Source: a virus
Virus record (IMG/VR): IMGVR_UViG_3300025030_000003
Location: 1-64,000 of that record
Length of the DNA stretch: 64,000 nt
Reading direction: 5' to 3' (one strand)
Shown: positions 49,111-56,775 of the stretch, piece by piece
How positions within the stretch are numbered: position 1 is the first letter of the stretch
How the letters are laid out: each line of letters opens with the position of its first letter
Made by a program: the position numbers and the translations under genes
The notes under the pieces: generated by a model
Told to the model about the DNA's origin: nothing
The model's input: the letters and a program-made list of their open reading frames with translations, nothing else
The model's database searches: none

Positions 49111-49614
49111 TTATTCTACTAGTTCTTGCATTGTTTTTCTAATTATATTAAGTTTCTTCATGGTATTATTAGCTTTTCTCTGGAGTCTCGCCCTATTATA
49201 CCCAATAAAAGAGATATGTGTTTTATTTTTATCTTTTTTATCCCTCACATACTCTTCCATCTCTCTAATTTTACAAGTAGGAACAAGTCTGGGGAAATCT
49301 TCATCTGTTTTTATTTCTATTCCACTATGGCTTTCTGTAGCTTCCACGGTACATTTAACTCCTACGGAGTACTCTTTGTATTCATCAAGGGTGAAATATT
49401 CAACATAAGCCCTAGATTCTATTTCTTGTTCCATAAATTTATGATTATATTCATCTCTCAATCTATTAGCTTCATAACAAGAAGTAAATATGCCTACTAA
49501 TTCGGTAGTTCTGGTAGAGAAACAACCTCCATTATACTTAAGGGAACCATAGTGAACCCACATATTATCAACATCTTCATGAATTAAATATAAAGTATAA
49601 ACAACATTATCCAT
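49111..49614 (-). CDS. 167-residue protein with MxEL tail (TMQELVE)
   Basis: MDNVVYTLYLIHEDVDNMWVH..., then a basic, helical C-terminus ending KLNIIRKTMQELVE. Tail codons ATG CAA GAA CTA make no ribosome site and no gene starts next, which supports selection on the peptide. Confidence 0.74.
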   Translation of the reverse strand: MDNVVYTLYLIHEDVDNMWVHYGSLKYNGGCFSTRTTELVGIFTSCYEANRLRDEYNHKFMEQEIESRAYVEYFTLDEYKEYSVGVKCTVEATESHSGIEIKTDEDFPRLVPTCKIREMEEYVRDKKDKNKTHISFIGYNRARLQRKANNTMKKLNIIRKTMQELVE

Positions 49615-50111
49615 TATTCTACTAGCTCCTGCATTGTTTCATAGTGGGGGAAAGCATCTAAAAATATTTCAGAATGCCATATAATCATACTCACTAATTG
49701 TTCATATTCTATTTTATTCATGAATTCTTCTTTAGCTTCTTCTAGCATTTCTGCCTTATGTAATGCTCTTGACATTACAGGAGTTAAATTAGACTCTGTT
49801 TCAAAAACCTTATCAGGAAGTAACTTAAAATTCTTAAAAACATCTTGAGCTATTAGATTAGCCGTGGCTTTAGTAGCTTCTCTTGAAGTAGCCAGTTTCA
49901 TTTGTGGATACCCTCCCACAAACCTTGTTCTCATCCTAACTTCAGTATCCCACACACTACGCATAGCCATATCAATAGCCATAACATACTCTGAAGAATT
50001 AGTGGTTTTAACTATAGGTTTAGGAAATTTAATATTATTTTTACCATATAAGTTATTATTGTGAACGTGCCCTAATTTATTTAAGTGCATTCCAAAAGGC
50101 TTTTTACCCAT
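49614..50111 (-). CDS. 165-residue protein with MxEL tail (TMQELVE)
   Basis: MGKKPFGMHLNKLGHVHNNN..., helical, ends AFPHYETMQELVE. First gene after composite promoter B. Confidence 0.73.
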   Translation of the reverse strand: MGKKPFGMHLNKLGHVHNNNLYGKNNIKFPKPIVKTTNSSEYVMAIDMAMRSVWDTEVRMRTRFVGGYPQMKLATSREATKATANLIAQDVFKNFKLLPDKVFETESNLTPVMSRALHKAEMLEEAKEEFMNKIEYEQLVSMIIWHSEIFLDAFPHYETMQELVE

Positions 50112-50133
50112 ATATTATTTCCTTTCTAAAATT

Positions 50134-50167
50134 AGTATAGCAAAGAAAAAGGACTTTTTCAAGTCCT
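50134..50167 (-). promoter_or_regulatory. Terminator-promoter composite B
   Basis: Same hairpin and promoter as 46009-46042 (TTGAAA, 17-bp spacer, TGC-TATACT; arms 50150-50156 and 50161-50167). About 39 bases are shared between the two copies. Confidence 0.72.
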
Positions 50168-50197
50168 AGGTCATGAGTATTAAATTATTGTTACAAA

Positions 50198-50518
50198 TTA
50201 TCCTTTAAATCTTTTTTCTTCTTTTAATTCATGTATCATATCATATTTAAGCATTATATCTTTCCATTCTTCATTACCCTCAAACATTTCACATCCTATA
50301 CCATGTCTTCCAGATAGCATAAAACTCTCTGTTTCATTGTATGTAAAAGAACATACATAACAATAGGAAGTAGAAATGGATTTTCCGTTGTGCCACGGGT
50401 GCCCGCACACGAGTCTGTGGTGGATACATTGACAACAACAGCCTATACAGGGCATACCCGTTGAAGGTTCGTAGGTATAGTGAGGAAATTTATCTATATT
50501 ATACTTTTTTATACCCAT
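50198..50518 (-). CDS. Cysteine-rich protein, 106 residues
   Basis: CIGCCCQCIHHRLVCGH and YCYVCSF then GCEMF: eight or more cysteines plus histidines, likely two zinc sites or an iron-sulfur-like centre. Overlaps pth2 by 10 bases. Confidence 0.7.
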   Translation of the reverse strand: MGIKKYNIDKFPHYTYEPSTGMPCIGCCCQCIHHRLVCGHPWHNGKSISTSYCYVCSFTYNETESFMLSGRHGIGCEMFEGNEEWKDIMLKYDMIHELKEEKRFKG

Positions 50519-50856
50519 AATCGTAATCTCGCCAAAGATTTAGGGAGAGTAGTCTCTTCTATCGGATAAATTACTATACCTGTAAGAGTTCTTCCTTCGA
50601 ATTCAGTAAATCCCTCGTCTATTATATCATGATAAGGGATATTATTATCTTCTAAAGTCTTTCTAAGGTTGTTTAATTTCTCTAAAGAAGAAATTTTTAA
50701 TAAAATCTTTCTTCTATAAGATTCTTGTACCCATTTAGCATGGTTATCTTTAGCTCCAGACCAAATAAAATCTACTCCGTGTCCTACCTGAATACTCATT
50801 TTAGCAGGAGACATATTTAAGTCTTCTCTTAATAAAAAATATGCTTTAACGACCAT
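50509..50856 (-). CDS. pth2: Peptidyl-tRNA hydrolase, Pth2 type
   Basis: 115 residues, the Pth2 family size. VVKAYFLLREDLNMSPAKMSIQVGHGVDFIW has the K/R-D-L...G-K-x-x-x-Q-x-x-H core; later NIPYHDIIDEGFTEF and TGIVIYP match the T-x-L-x-I-G-P region in degraded form. Frees tRNA from stalled peptidyl-tRNA, useful when tRNAs are damaged during infection. Confidence 0.85.
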   Translation of the reverse strand: MVVKAYFLLREDLNMSPAKMSIQVGHGVDFIWSGAKDNHAKWVQESYRRKILLKISSLEKLNNLRKTLEDNNIPYHDIIDEGFTEFEGRTLTGIVIYPIEETTLPKSLARLRLWV

Positions 50857-50992
50857 ATAATACTCCTAAAGACATTGTTTTAATAAGTCTTCTCTGCTCG
50901 GGAGTTATCTCTGCCATAGGTATTTTATAATACTCACAAGCCATTCTTTTATAAACATCATATTTTGGTGGGATTTCGTAAGTTTTCTTCAT
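50846..50992 (-). CDS. 48-residue protein matching DNA polymerase A motif B
   Basis: MKKTYEIPPKYDVYKRMACE... ends EITPEQRRLIKTMSLGVLYGR, which has the R-R-x-x-K-x(6)-Y-G pattern and preceding IPxxEIT of the family A polymerase O helix (for example ...EVTPEERRxAKxxNFGxxYG). There is no rest of a polymerase here. Overlaps the ABC-GNAT gene by 35 bases and pth2 by 11. Could be a vestige or an unrelated protein with chance likeness. Confidence 0.5.
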   Translation of the reverse strand: MKKTYEIPPKYDVYKRMACEYYKIPMAEITPEQRRLIKTMSLGVLYGR

Positions 50993-52094
50993 ATTTTATC
51001 CTATACTGGTTATCTAATTGACCTACATATTCATGAGAATAGCACAGTCTTCTTGTGTCTAATTTCATGTGGTGCCATAAATCTTTTTTACTTTGTTTTT
51101 GTGATTTCTCTCTACTTTTTAAATTAGTGGAAGTTGGTCTCCATAAGTTACTATTTTGTCTATACTCTCCCATTCTGATATGGGCTGTTTTAGAAAAATA
51201 TCTATAACCTTGATTTAAAAACATCTCTCCGATGCTGTCAGAAAATCTAGTTCCAATACCCATTCCTTGATAGTCGGGTAAAACTACTAATCTACTTTCT
51301 CTAAATTTATTTCTATCGTCCCCTTCGTACAGAGGAGGAATTCTACTGGGAAGAGACAAATTTCCAGAAAATACTATTTCCTGATTTCCCCATAATCCTA
51401 CATAACATCTAGCTGCTTTATTCATATCATTATTCAGATAATGATGTTTTGAGAACAAGTTCCAAGTTTTATAATCTGTTTCGTATATGTCGATTTTAAT
51501 TTGAGGTCTGCATCGAAGTAACCTCCGTTCGGTTAATTGTCCAGAATCGGTATCAAAAATCCAATCTGGGTCTAACCATTCCACTATATCTCTATGACAA
51601 CTTGATATAGTTATATTCTTTAAATTATTCTTTCTTATATATTTAGATATCGCAACAGAGCAAGCTTTGGCTACATTTCTATCCACCACAGAAGTAAATT
51701 CATCTATGATAGCATTATCTCTAAGAGCCATAGCTAATTCCGCTCTAAATTTTTCACCATTGGATAAGACATAATAGGGTTTAGTCCAAGAGGGTATAGT
51801 ATTTAAACCCACCGCTGATAGTTTATCTATAGCTTCTTCTGGGCTATTGAAATGACTTGCAATACATTTATCATAATCCCACACACTATGAAGTTCTTTC
51901 CCGAATTCTCTAAGAAGCGTAGTTTTACCACTACCTGAAGAACCTACTATCAAACCAATGTTGTAGTTGCTATCAGAAAGTATGGGTTTTTCCCAACAAT
52001 TAAATATACTAACTCCACTGAATTCATAATCAAAACATTTAGATATTTTTTCAGTGTATTCATCAGTTTTAACAGTACATTTAACTTGTCTCAC
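50958..52094 (-). CDS. ABC-type ATPase fused to a GNAT acyltransferase
   Basis: 378 residues, GTG start with AGAGG upstream. Residues about 45-190 form an ABC ATPase: Walker A VGSSGSGKTTLL, a signature-like LSNGEKFRAELAMAL, Walker B-like NAIIDEFTSVVD, and switch histidine region SSCHRDIV. Residues about 205-360 are GNAT-like: ARCYVGLWGNQEIVFSGNLS and RLVVLPDYQGMGIGTRFSDSIGEMF (acyl-CoA loop Q-G-x-G-I-G). Such fusions occur in phages and may modify nucleic acid or protein; link to Mom is a guess. Confidence 0.83.
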   Translation of the reverse strand: MRQVKCTVKTDEYTEKISKCFDYEFSGVSIFNCWEKPILSDSNYNIGLIVGSSGSGKTTLLREFGKELHSVWDYDKCIASHFNSPEEAIDKLSAVGLNTIPSWTKPYYVLSNGEKFRAELAMALRDNAIIDEFTSVVDRNVAKACSVAISKYIRKNNLKNITISSCHRDIVEWLDPDWIFDTDSGQLTERRLLRCRPQIKIDIYETDYKTWNLFSKHHYLNNDMNKAARCYVGLWGNQEIVFSGNLSLPSRIPPLYEGDDRNKFRESRLVVLPDYQGMGIGTRFSDSIGEMFLNQGYRYFSKTAHIRMGEYRQNSNLWRPTSTNLKSREKSQKQSKKDLWHHMKLDTRRLCYSHEYVGQLDNQYRIKYEENLRNPTKI

Positions 52095-52097
52095 TGA

Positions 52098-52319
52098 CTA
52101 ACCTCTCTCATCAAATTCCTCTGTCATCTCTTCATAGAATTCACAATCTTCAACAGATTCCAATATTTCTTCACAAAATTGTTTTCTTTTGGAGCAAAAG
52201 AATTCTAAGTTAAAAGCATACCCTCCATCATTGGTATCTCCCTCTCCTAGGGTTTTTAATCCCGAATGATTACAATTAGAACAATTCTTTTCTTCTAAAC
52301 AATCCCTATTTCCACACAT
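52098..52319 (-). CDS. Cysteine-rich protein, 73 residues
   Basis: Start set at ATG 52319 (MCGNRDCLEEKNCSNCNHSG); longer frames lie in the promoter. Six or more cysteines, acidic end. First gene of the ABC-GNAT unit. Confidence 0.68.
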   Translation of the reverse strand: MCGNRDCLEEKNCSNCNHSGLKTLGEGDTNDGGYAFNLEFFCSKRKQFCEEILESVEDCEFYEEMTEEFDERG

Positions 52320-52341
52320 AACTATATTCCTTTTTAAAAAC

Positions 52342-52370
52342 ATTATATCACGGTATTTATAAAATGTCAA
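52342..52370 (-). promoter_or_regulatory. Early promoter
   Basis: TTGACA, 17-bp spacer, TGA-TATAAT. Confidence 0.8.
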
Positions 52371-52450
52371 GCAATAAAAAAGTAGTTAAGTCTGTAGGGC
52401 AAACAGCTACATTTTTAACTACTATAAGAGAAAAGGCAAAAAATGTGTAT
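52371..52450 (-). ncRNA. Candidate small RNA, about 75 nt
   Basis: Transcript expected from the promoter at 52457-52484 to a terminator made by AGTAGTTAA/TTAACTACT (52381-52389, 52415-52423) with an inner TGTAG/CTACA helix and TTTTTT after it. No ORF. Short promoter-hairpin-terminator layout is typical of regulatory sRNA, but it could be a leader remnant. Confidence 0.55.
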
Positions 52451-52456
52451 ACTTTT

Positions 52457-52484
52457 ATTATAGCACTATTTAATTATTTGTCAA
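52457..52484 (-). promoter_or_regulatory. Early promoter of the candidate sRNA
   Basis: TTGACA, 16-bp spacer, TGC-TATAAT; the only one of the set with a 16-bp spacer. Confidence 0.7.
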
Positions 52485-52493
52485 GATGTCAAT

Positions 52494-53162
52494 TTAAAAT
52501 TCGTAAATATCCCCAGTAACTTCTCTTATTGTAACTTCGAACATCGTAGAATTTTCTGGGGACTCTTCTACTTCCAAAGAGTATTTACCATGTCTTAGAT
52601 AATCAGACAATGCTTCTATAAGGTCATCCTTACTTATTCTTTCATTGTTATTGTCTGAAAGTTTATGCCACACTTTATATACATTGGGTAATATTCTACT
52701 GTATATCAAGTCGTTATCCTTGTCATATTTATCTTTTATTATAACTTTATAGATTCTGTCTTTTACTTCATTAAGTTTTGTTATAGCTCTGTTAATTCTT
52801 ATTCTTTCTAAAGTCTCTGAATCTTTCTGACCATTTCCCATATTAGATTCTGGGTCTATAAGAGTTATATCATATCCTTTAGTTGTTTTACTTATCCTTA
52901 CATCGTGGTCATCTTGAGATTGTTTTACAGTATTCAACATATCTTCATTACTTAATTCCGATTCAAAATCAGGTTCATTTCTCTTATATAGACTTTTAGC
53001 TACATGGAAAGTATCTTTGTCTAATCTCGTATAAACAAAATCAGTATCTCCGCTAGTATTCAGATAGAATACATTTTGTACTTCGGGAAATACATAATCT
53101 AATCCTTTTAGAGGAACGTCCGACTTTACATAATCAAGTAATTCTAATATTCTTTTTAACAT
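52494..53162 (-). CDS. Late-tagged protein, 222 residues
   Basis: MLKRILELLDYVKSDVPLKG, a tag variant. The rest is charged alpha/beta with no recognised motif. Overlaps the membrane protein gene by 7 bases; late box upstream at 53829. Confidence 0.7.
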   Translation of the reverse strand: MLKRILELLDYVKSDVPLKGLDYVFPEVQNVFYLNTSGDTDFVYTRLDKDTFHVAKSLYKRNEPDFESELSNEDMLNTVKQSQDDHDVRISKTTKGYDITLIDPESNMGNGQKDSETLERIRINRAITKLNEVKDRIYKVIIKDKYDKDNDLIYSRILPNVYKVWHKLSDNNNERISKDDLIEALSDYLRHGKYSLEVEESPENSTMFEVTIREVTGDIYEF

Positions 53163-53806
53163 AATTTATCCACCACATTTCCGATACATTCTACTAATTG
53201 TATAAATCTCATAAAATCTATATTCGCACTCTCTTTACATTTTATTCTAGTTATATCATCCCCAAATTTTATTATAGATAAATCCAATTCTGATAGTTTA
53301 TTAATCAAATCTTGGTCGTCCGTATGTTCCATTATTCTGGGAATGAATTCTGTTCTTATCTCTTTTATGTCTTCTTTTATGTCGTTATGGTATTCTATAA
53401 AAATATCTCTATGTTTCATATCTTCTTGAGAATCCAAGTAGTTTAATTCTTTTACAAGATTTTCTATGATTCCTGATATTTCTTTTCTGTTCTTCTTTTT
53501 ATACATCAAATTCTTAACGATGTCAACAAAATTAAATTTCATTGATATTTTAACTAAGAGCTTTATTAAATGTTCATTAAGAATACTATAGTGAATATGT
53601 CTAACTTTCTCCCACTGTTTATTATTTTGTCTTTTCATGAATTTATCTATAATGAATAAACCTATAACCAACTCAAAACAAAATTGACCCCAACCCGCTA
53701 TCAGGTTTGGAGCGAAATTCTGCCAACCAAAACTAAGTCCGTAGATTGTTAAACCTATCCCAACGGCTAAGAAAATTATGGTGTAAAGTATAAGTTCGAT
53801 ATTCAT
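53156..53806 (-). CDS. Membrane protein, 216 residues
   Basis: Two N-terminal membrane segments (about 5-23 and 32-55, with GWQNFAPNLIAGWGQF between), then a long cytoplasmic helical region. Resembles bacterial small membrane proteins of unknown role. First gene after the late box at 53829-53845. Confidence 0.74.
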   Translation of the reverse strand: MNIELILYTIIFLAVGIGLTIYGLSFGWQNFAPNLIAGWGQFCFELVIGLFIIDKFMKRQNNKQWEKVRHIHYSILNEHLIKLLVKISMKFNFVDIVKNLMYKKKNRKEISGIIENLVKELNYLDSQEDMKHRDIFIEYHNDIKEDIKEIRTEFIPRIMEHTDDQDLINKLSELDLSIIKFGDDITRIKCKESANIDFMRFIQLVECIGNVVDKLC

Positions 53807-53828
53807 AATCTTACCTAATAGTTCTTCT

Positions 53829-53845
53829 CACTTAAAATATAAAAG
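53829..53845 (-). promoter_or_regulatory. Late-type promoter
   Basis: CTTTTATATTTTAAGTG on the minus strand, 23 bases before ATG 53806. Confidence 0.5.
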
Positions 53846-53861
53846 AAATACAGTTAGGGGA

Positions 53862-55457
53862 TTAATCTTCCAACATATCTAATTGTCTAAGAATTGCTTT
53901 TATACTTTCATGCCCTAATTTTAACTTCTGTTGGTTGTTTCTCTTGTCTGTTAATATATCCTTATGTTTTTGGAACACCTTCATCACATCTTCAAAGAAT
54001 TGTTCAGATTCTTCAAAAGGTTTTTTAAAGTCTTCCATTATATCTTCTATCTTCTCTTCTTGATTTTCGTCTAAGTATATATCATTATATCTTAAATTCT
54101 CATCAGCCATCCACTCTGCATTACTTTCTATGCTTCCTCCAATATCCCCAAAGTCGGATTTTAATTCATAGTATTGAAAAGGAACCCACAAGTATTTGAG
54201 ATAAGAACCGTGAAAATCTTTTTTCTCATATCCAACAATATCTTCTATCTGTTTTATAGTCTCTGGACTTATAACACCGTACCTGTGTAATAGATTAACT
54301 AAATCCCCGTGCATATCTGGATACAGAGTTAAGAAAGAATCAAGAGATTGTTCTCTCATATTCACGTCAAAGAATTTTTTAACATAACTGGATATTTCCT
54401 CATTCTGAGTTAAAGACCTCCAGATGGATTCTTTAGTTTCGTCTGCATAAACGGTGTCTATAAAATCGGCTATGTCGCTATCCATTTCTTTCATAAGGTC
54501 AGACAACTGAACTTCTTGATAAACCCAATTATCTTTTACTTTAAAAACATACCCTGTAAGTTTATCCATACCATTAGCTATAGCTTCATTGGAAGGGTCT
54601 TTTACTAGCATAAACAATTCAGGGTGCTTCTCCAGATGTTCTTCTGCCACATCTGAAAAGAACTCTTTAAGACCTTCATGTTCAGATAAAAATTCAAGTA
54701 AACTTACTTCTCTGTCATTTTTATCCATAAACTGTTGAGATTCAAAATGAAATTGATATTTCTCAGAGGGGTCTTGATTATTTATTATTACGTAGAGGAT
54801 ACCTTGTCCACTATAGGTATCGTAATAATATCTATCTGAGGTAGAAGCAGTACACCATCTGGTACCAGAACCTAAATTACATGATGCTTCATAGTTGTTA
54901 GGAGTCCATACCTGCCATTCTTTATCCTCATAAACCTTATCTGCATTCTGAAAACCTTGTTTTTTTATTTGTCTTTGCTTTTGTTTATTGGACAAAGCTA
55001 ATTCTTGGTCTTGTACAGAGTCTAATCCTACAGCTAAGTCAGGTAATGTCTTGAATTGGAATATATCTTTATTAGGAAATTTCTTTTTATTTTCTTCGAA
55101 GGAGTTTAAGTACTCAGTAACTTTATAGAAATCCTCAGTCTTTAGATTATTAGTAGTCCAAAGTTTTAATATCCATCTGGCATAGTTTCCAGCAATATCT
55201 CCTCCCTTATAGGTAGGGTCGAGATTAACAAGTTTCCAAAACAACCCATTATCAATAGCTGAGTAGTACTTTTTGTACATATCCTCTAAGCCTTCATTGA
55301 AGAATTCTTCAGTTACTTGTTTTAATTTCTTCTTTTTCTTTTTATGTTTCTTAGGGGATTCAGGATAAATAGCAAGATTAGTAGCAGGAGGATATGATAT
55401 CTCCACATCGCCCTTTAGGATACCCTCGACTATCTCTTTAATCTTACGTAAACTCAT
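53862..55457 (-). CDS. Late-tagged WCTA-domain protein, paralogue 2
   Basis: 531 residues. Tag MSLRKIKEIVEGILKG, then a basic KHKKKKKKLK stretch. The domain at about 200-260 reads ASCNLGSGTRWCTASTSDRYYY, YVIINNQDPSEKYQFHFE and FMDKNDREV, nearly as in the 43366 protein; the upstream WILKLWTTNNLKTEDFYKVT segment is also shared. C-terminal halves differ. Probable packaged or virion protein of unknown function. Confidence 0.78.
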   Translation of the reverse strand: MSLRKIKEIVEGILKGDVEISYPPATNLAIYPESPKKHKKKKKKLKQVTEEFFNEGLEDMYKKYYSAIDNGLFWKLVNLDPTYKGGDIAGNYARWILKLWTTNNLKTEDFYKVTEYLNSFEENKKKFPNKDIFQFKTLPDLAVGLDSVQDQELALSNKQKQRQIKKQGFQNADKVYEDKEWQVWTPNNYEASCNLGSGTRWCTASTSDRYYYDTYSGQGILYVIINNQDPSEKYQFHFESQQFMDKNDREVSLLEFLSEHEGLKEFFSDVAEEHLEKHPELFMLVKDPSNEAIANGMDKLTGYVFKVKDNWVYQEVQLSDLMKEMDSDIADFIDTVYADETKESIWRSLTQNEEISSYVKKFFDVNMREQSLDSFLTLYPDMHGDLVNLLHRYGVISPETIKQIEDIVGYEKKDFHGSYLKYLWVPFQYYELKSDFGDIGGSIESNAEWMADENLRYNDIYLDENQEEKIEDIMEDFKKPFEESEQFFEDVMKVFQKHKDILTDKRNNQQKLKLGHESIKAILRQLDMLED

Positions 55458-55460
55458 TAA

Positions 55461-55667
55461 CTACTCTCTTCCGTCAATAAAAGATTTTAACTTACTAACA
55501 AAAGGTTTTAGTGTCCTTCTTACTTCCTCTGAGTCGGAGTCAGTACTCATAGAATAATATAGACCGTCTTCTATTTCCTCTAATTCTTTTACTAAACTAG
55601 ATAGCTCAGAACTATCCTCGTAGTTGTAGCCTTCATTTACTATCTTTTGTATTTTTTTAAATGACAT
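55461..55667 (-). CDS. Late-tagged protein, 68 residues
   Basis: MSFKKIQKIVNEGYNYEDSS, then acidic helices. Between the two larger late genes with 3 to 9 base gaps. Confidence 0.68.
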   Translation of the reverse strand: MSFKKIQKIVNEGYNYEDSSELSSLVKELEEIEDGLYYSMSTDSDSEEVRRTLKPFVSKLKSFIDGRE

Positions 55668-55676
55668 TTTAAAACC

Positions 55677-55946
55677 TCAAACTATTCTATTCTTAGTATA
55701 CTCTTTTTTAATACGTTCCTTCATTATACCGAATTTGGATTCTCCAAGAGAGGATATCAAGGCATCTTGAATGCCTCTTAAATAATATTTATTCTTCTCT
55801 GATTTATGCTCTCGGTAATCATAGTATGCTTTTCTATATAAGCTTATTGCGGATTTATCCATAGCATCTCTAGTAGGAGTACCTTTATTTGATATCTCCT
55901 CAAACAACTTTGTATCTTCTATATTTTTCAATATTTTCTTGAACAT
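55677..55946 (-). CDS. Late-tagged protein, 89 residues
   Basis: MFKKILKNIEDTKLFEEISN, then a basic helical body (YRKAYYDYREHKSEKNKYY). One base after the AdoMetDC-like gene. Confidence 0.68.
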   Translation of the reverse strand: MFKKILKNIEDTKLFEEISNKGTPTRDAMDKSAISLYRKAYYDYREHKSEKNKYYLRGIQDALISSLGESKFGIMKERIKKEYTKNRIV

Positions 55947-55947
55947 T

Positions 55948-56352
55948 TTAATATCTCAGTATCGTTACCGCTTGTTTTACTTTAGCATTAAAGTAATTTC
56001 TACAATATTCTTCTGCCATTTCTTCATCGTAATCTTTACAGGAGTAGATATTTAGTGAAACTTTATCAAGATTATCGAAGGTGTGTATGGTTATATTAGA
56101 TGTTTTTAAGAATAACACAGTGGAGCATCCTTTAAGATGCTCAAACTCTTCGGGTGTTTTATCGGGGTCTTGTGTTGTATATTCCCAAGTATGTATCTCT
56201 ACTGAAGTCATATCTATGAAATTGCATAAATCTTGAGTAAACTTCTCTACTCTATCTTTATTGAAATCTTTTAAATTACAATTATGTAAATCCAAAATTA
56301 ATTCTTTTCCAAGTATTCTCCCCGAGTTTATTTTATCTTGTATTTCCGACAT
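55948..56352 (-). CDS. S-adenosylmethionine decarboxylase-like protein
   Basis: 134 residues. LILDLHNCNLKDFNKDRVEKF, VLFLKTSNITIHTF and VSLNIYSCKDYDEE follow the order of bacterial AdoMet decarboxylase (polyamine synthesis). At the self-cleavage site the bacterial ESHxTIHTWPE is here TSNITIHTFDN: the serine remains, but the Glu before it and the His after it are changed, so pyruvoyl formation may fail. First gene of a late unit (late box at 56393). Confidence 0.78.
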   Translation of the reverse strand: MSEIQDKINSGRILGKELILDLHNCNLKDFNKDRVEKFTQDLCNFIDMTSVEIHTWEYTTQDPDKTPEEFEHLKGCSTVLFLKTSNITIHTFDNLDKVSLNIYSCKDYDEEMAEEYCRNYFNAKVKQAVTILRY

Positions 56353-56392
56353 TCTAGTATTCCCTCAACTAATGCTAAAAACAAATAATTAT

Positions 56393-56409
56393 CTATTTAA
56401 AATATAAAT
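56393..56409 (-). promoter_or_regulatory. Late-type promoter of the 53.9-56.4 kb cluster
   Basis: ATTTATATTTTAAATAG on the minus strand, 41 bases before ATG 56352. Confidence 0.6.
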
Positions 56410-56430
56410 TAATCAATTGTTTTTTGCACA

Positions 56431-56775
56431 TTAATTGGTTAATTCCTGCATCATCCTAATACTTGTTATTTCATCCACACTGTCCAGTTCAAATATTTTA
56501 ATATCGTAGTTTTTTAATCTAAAGCCATACTCAAAATATCCTAACTTACCTTTAAATACTTCTAATAAAAAATTTTCGGTTAGAACAGTATTGTCTTGTC
56601 TTGGATTTCCATAACGATATTCTCTCCATTTACTTTTCTTTCCTCCACAAGTATAAAAGAACCTATACTCTGGGAAAGCAGAAAGGGATTCATTCCAATG
56701 ATTAATTCCAGTCTTCTTATAGCAGTAAACTTTAAGAGGGTTTAAATTTTCAGGAGGTTCTATCTTTCTTATCAT
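56431..56775 (-). CDS. 114-residue protein with MxEL tail (MMQELTN)
   Basis: Beta-rich, tyrosine-rich (LKVYCYKKTGINHWN, FFYTCGGKKSKW). Ends FELDSVDEITSIRMMQELTN. Last gene before the late unit; tail kept. Confidence 0.74.
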   Translation of the reverse strand: MIRKIEPPENLNPLKVYCYKKTGINHWNESLSAFPEYRFFYTCGGKKSKWREYRYGNPRQDNTVLTENFLLEVFKGKLGYFEYGFRLKNYDIKIFELDSVDEITSIRMMQELTN

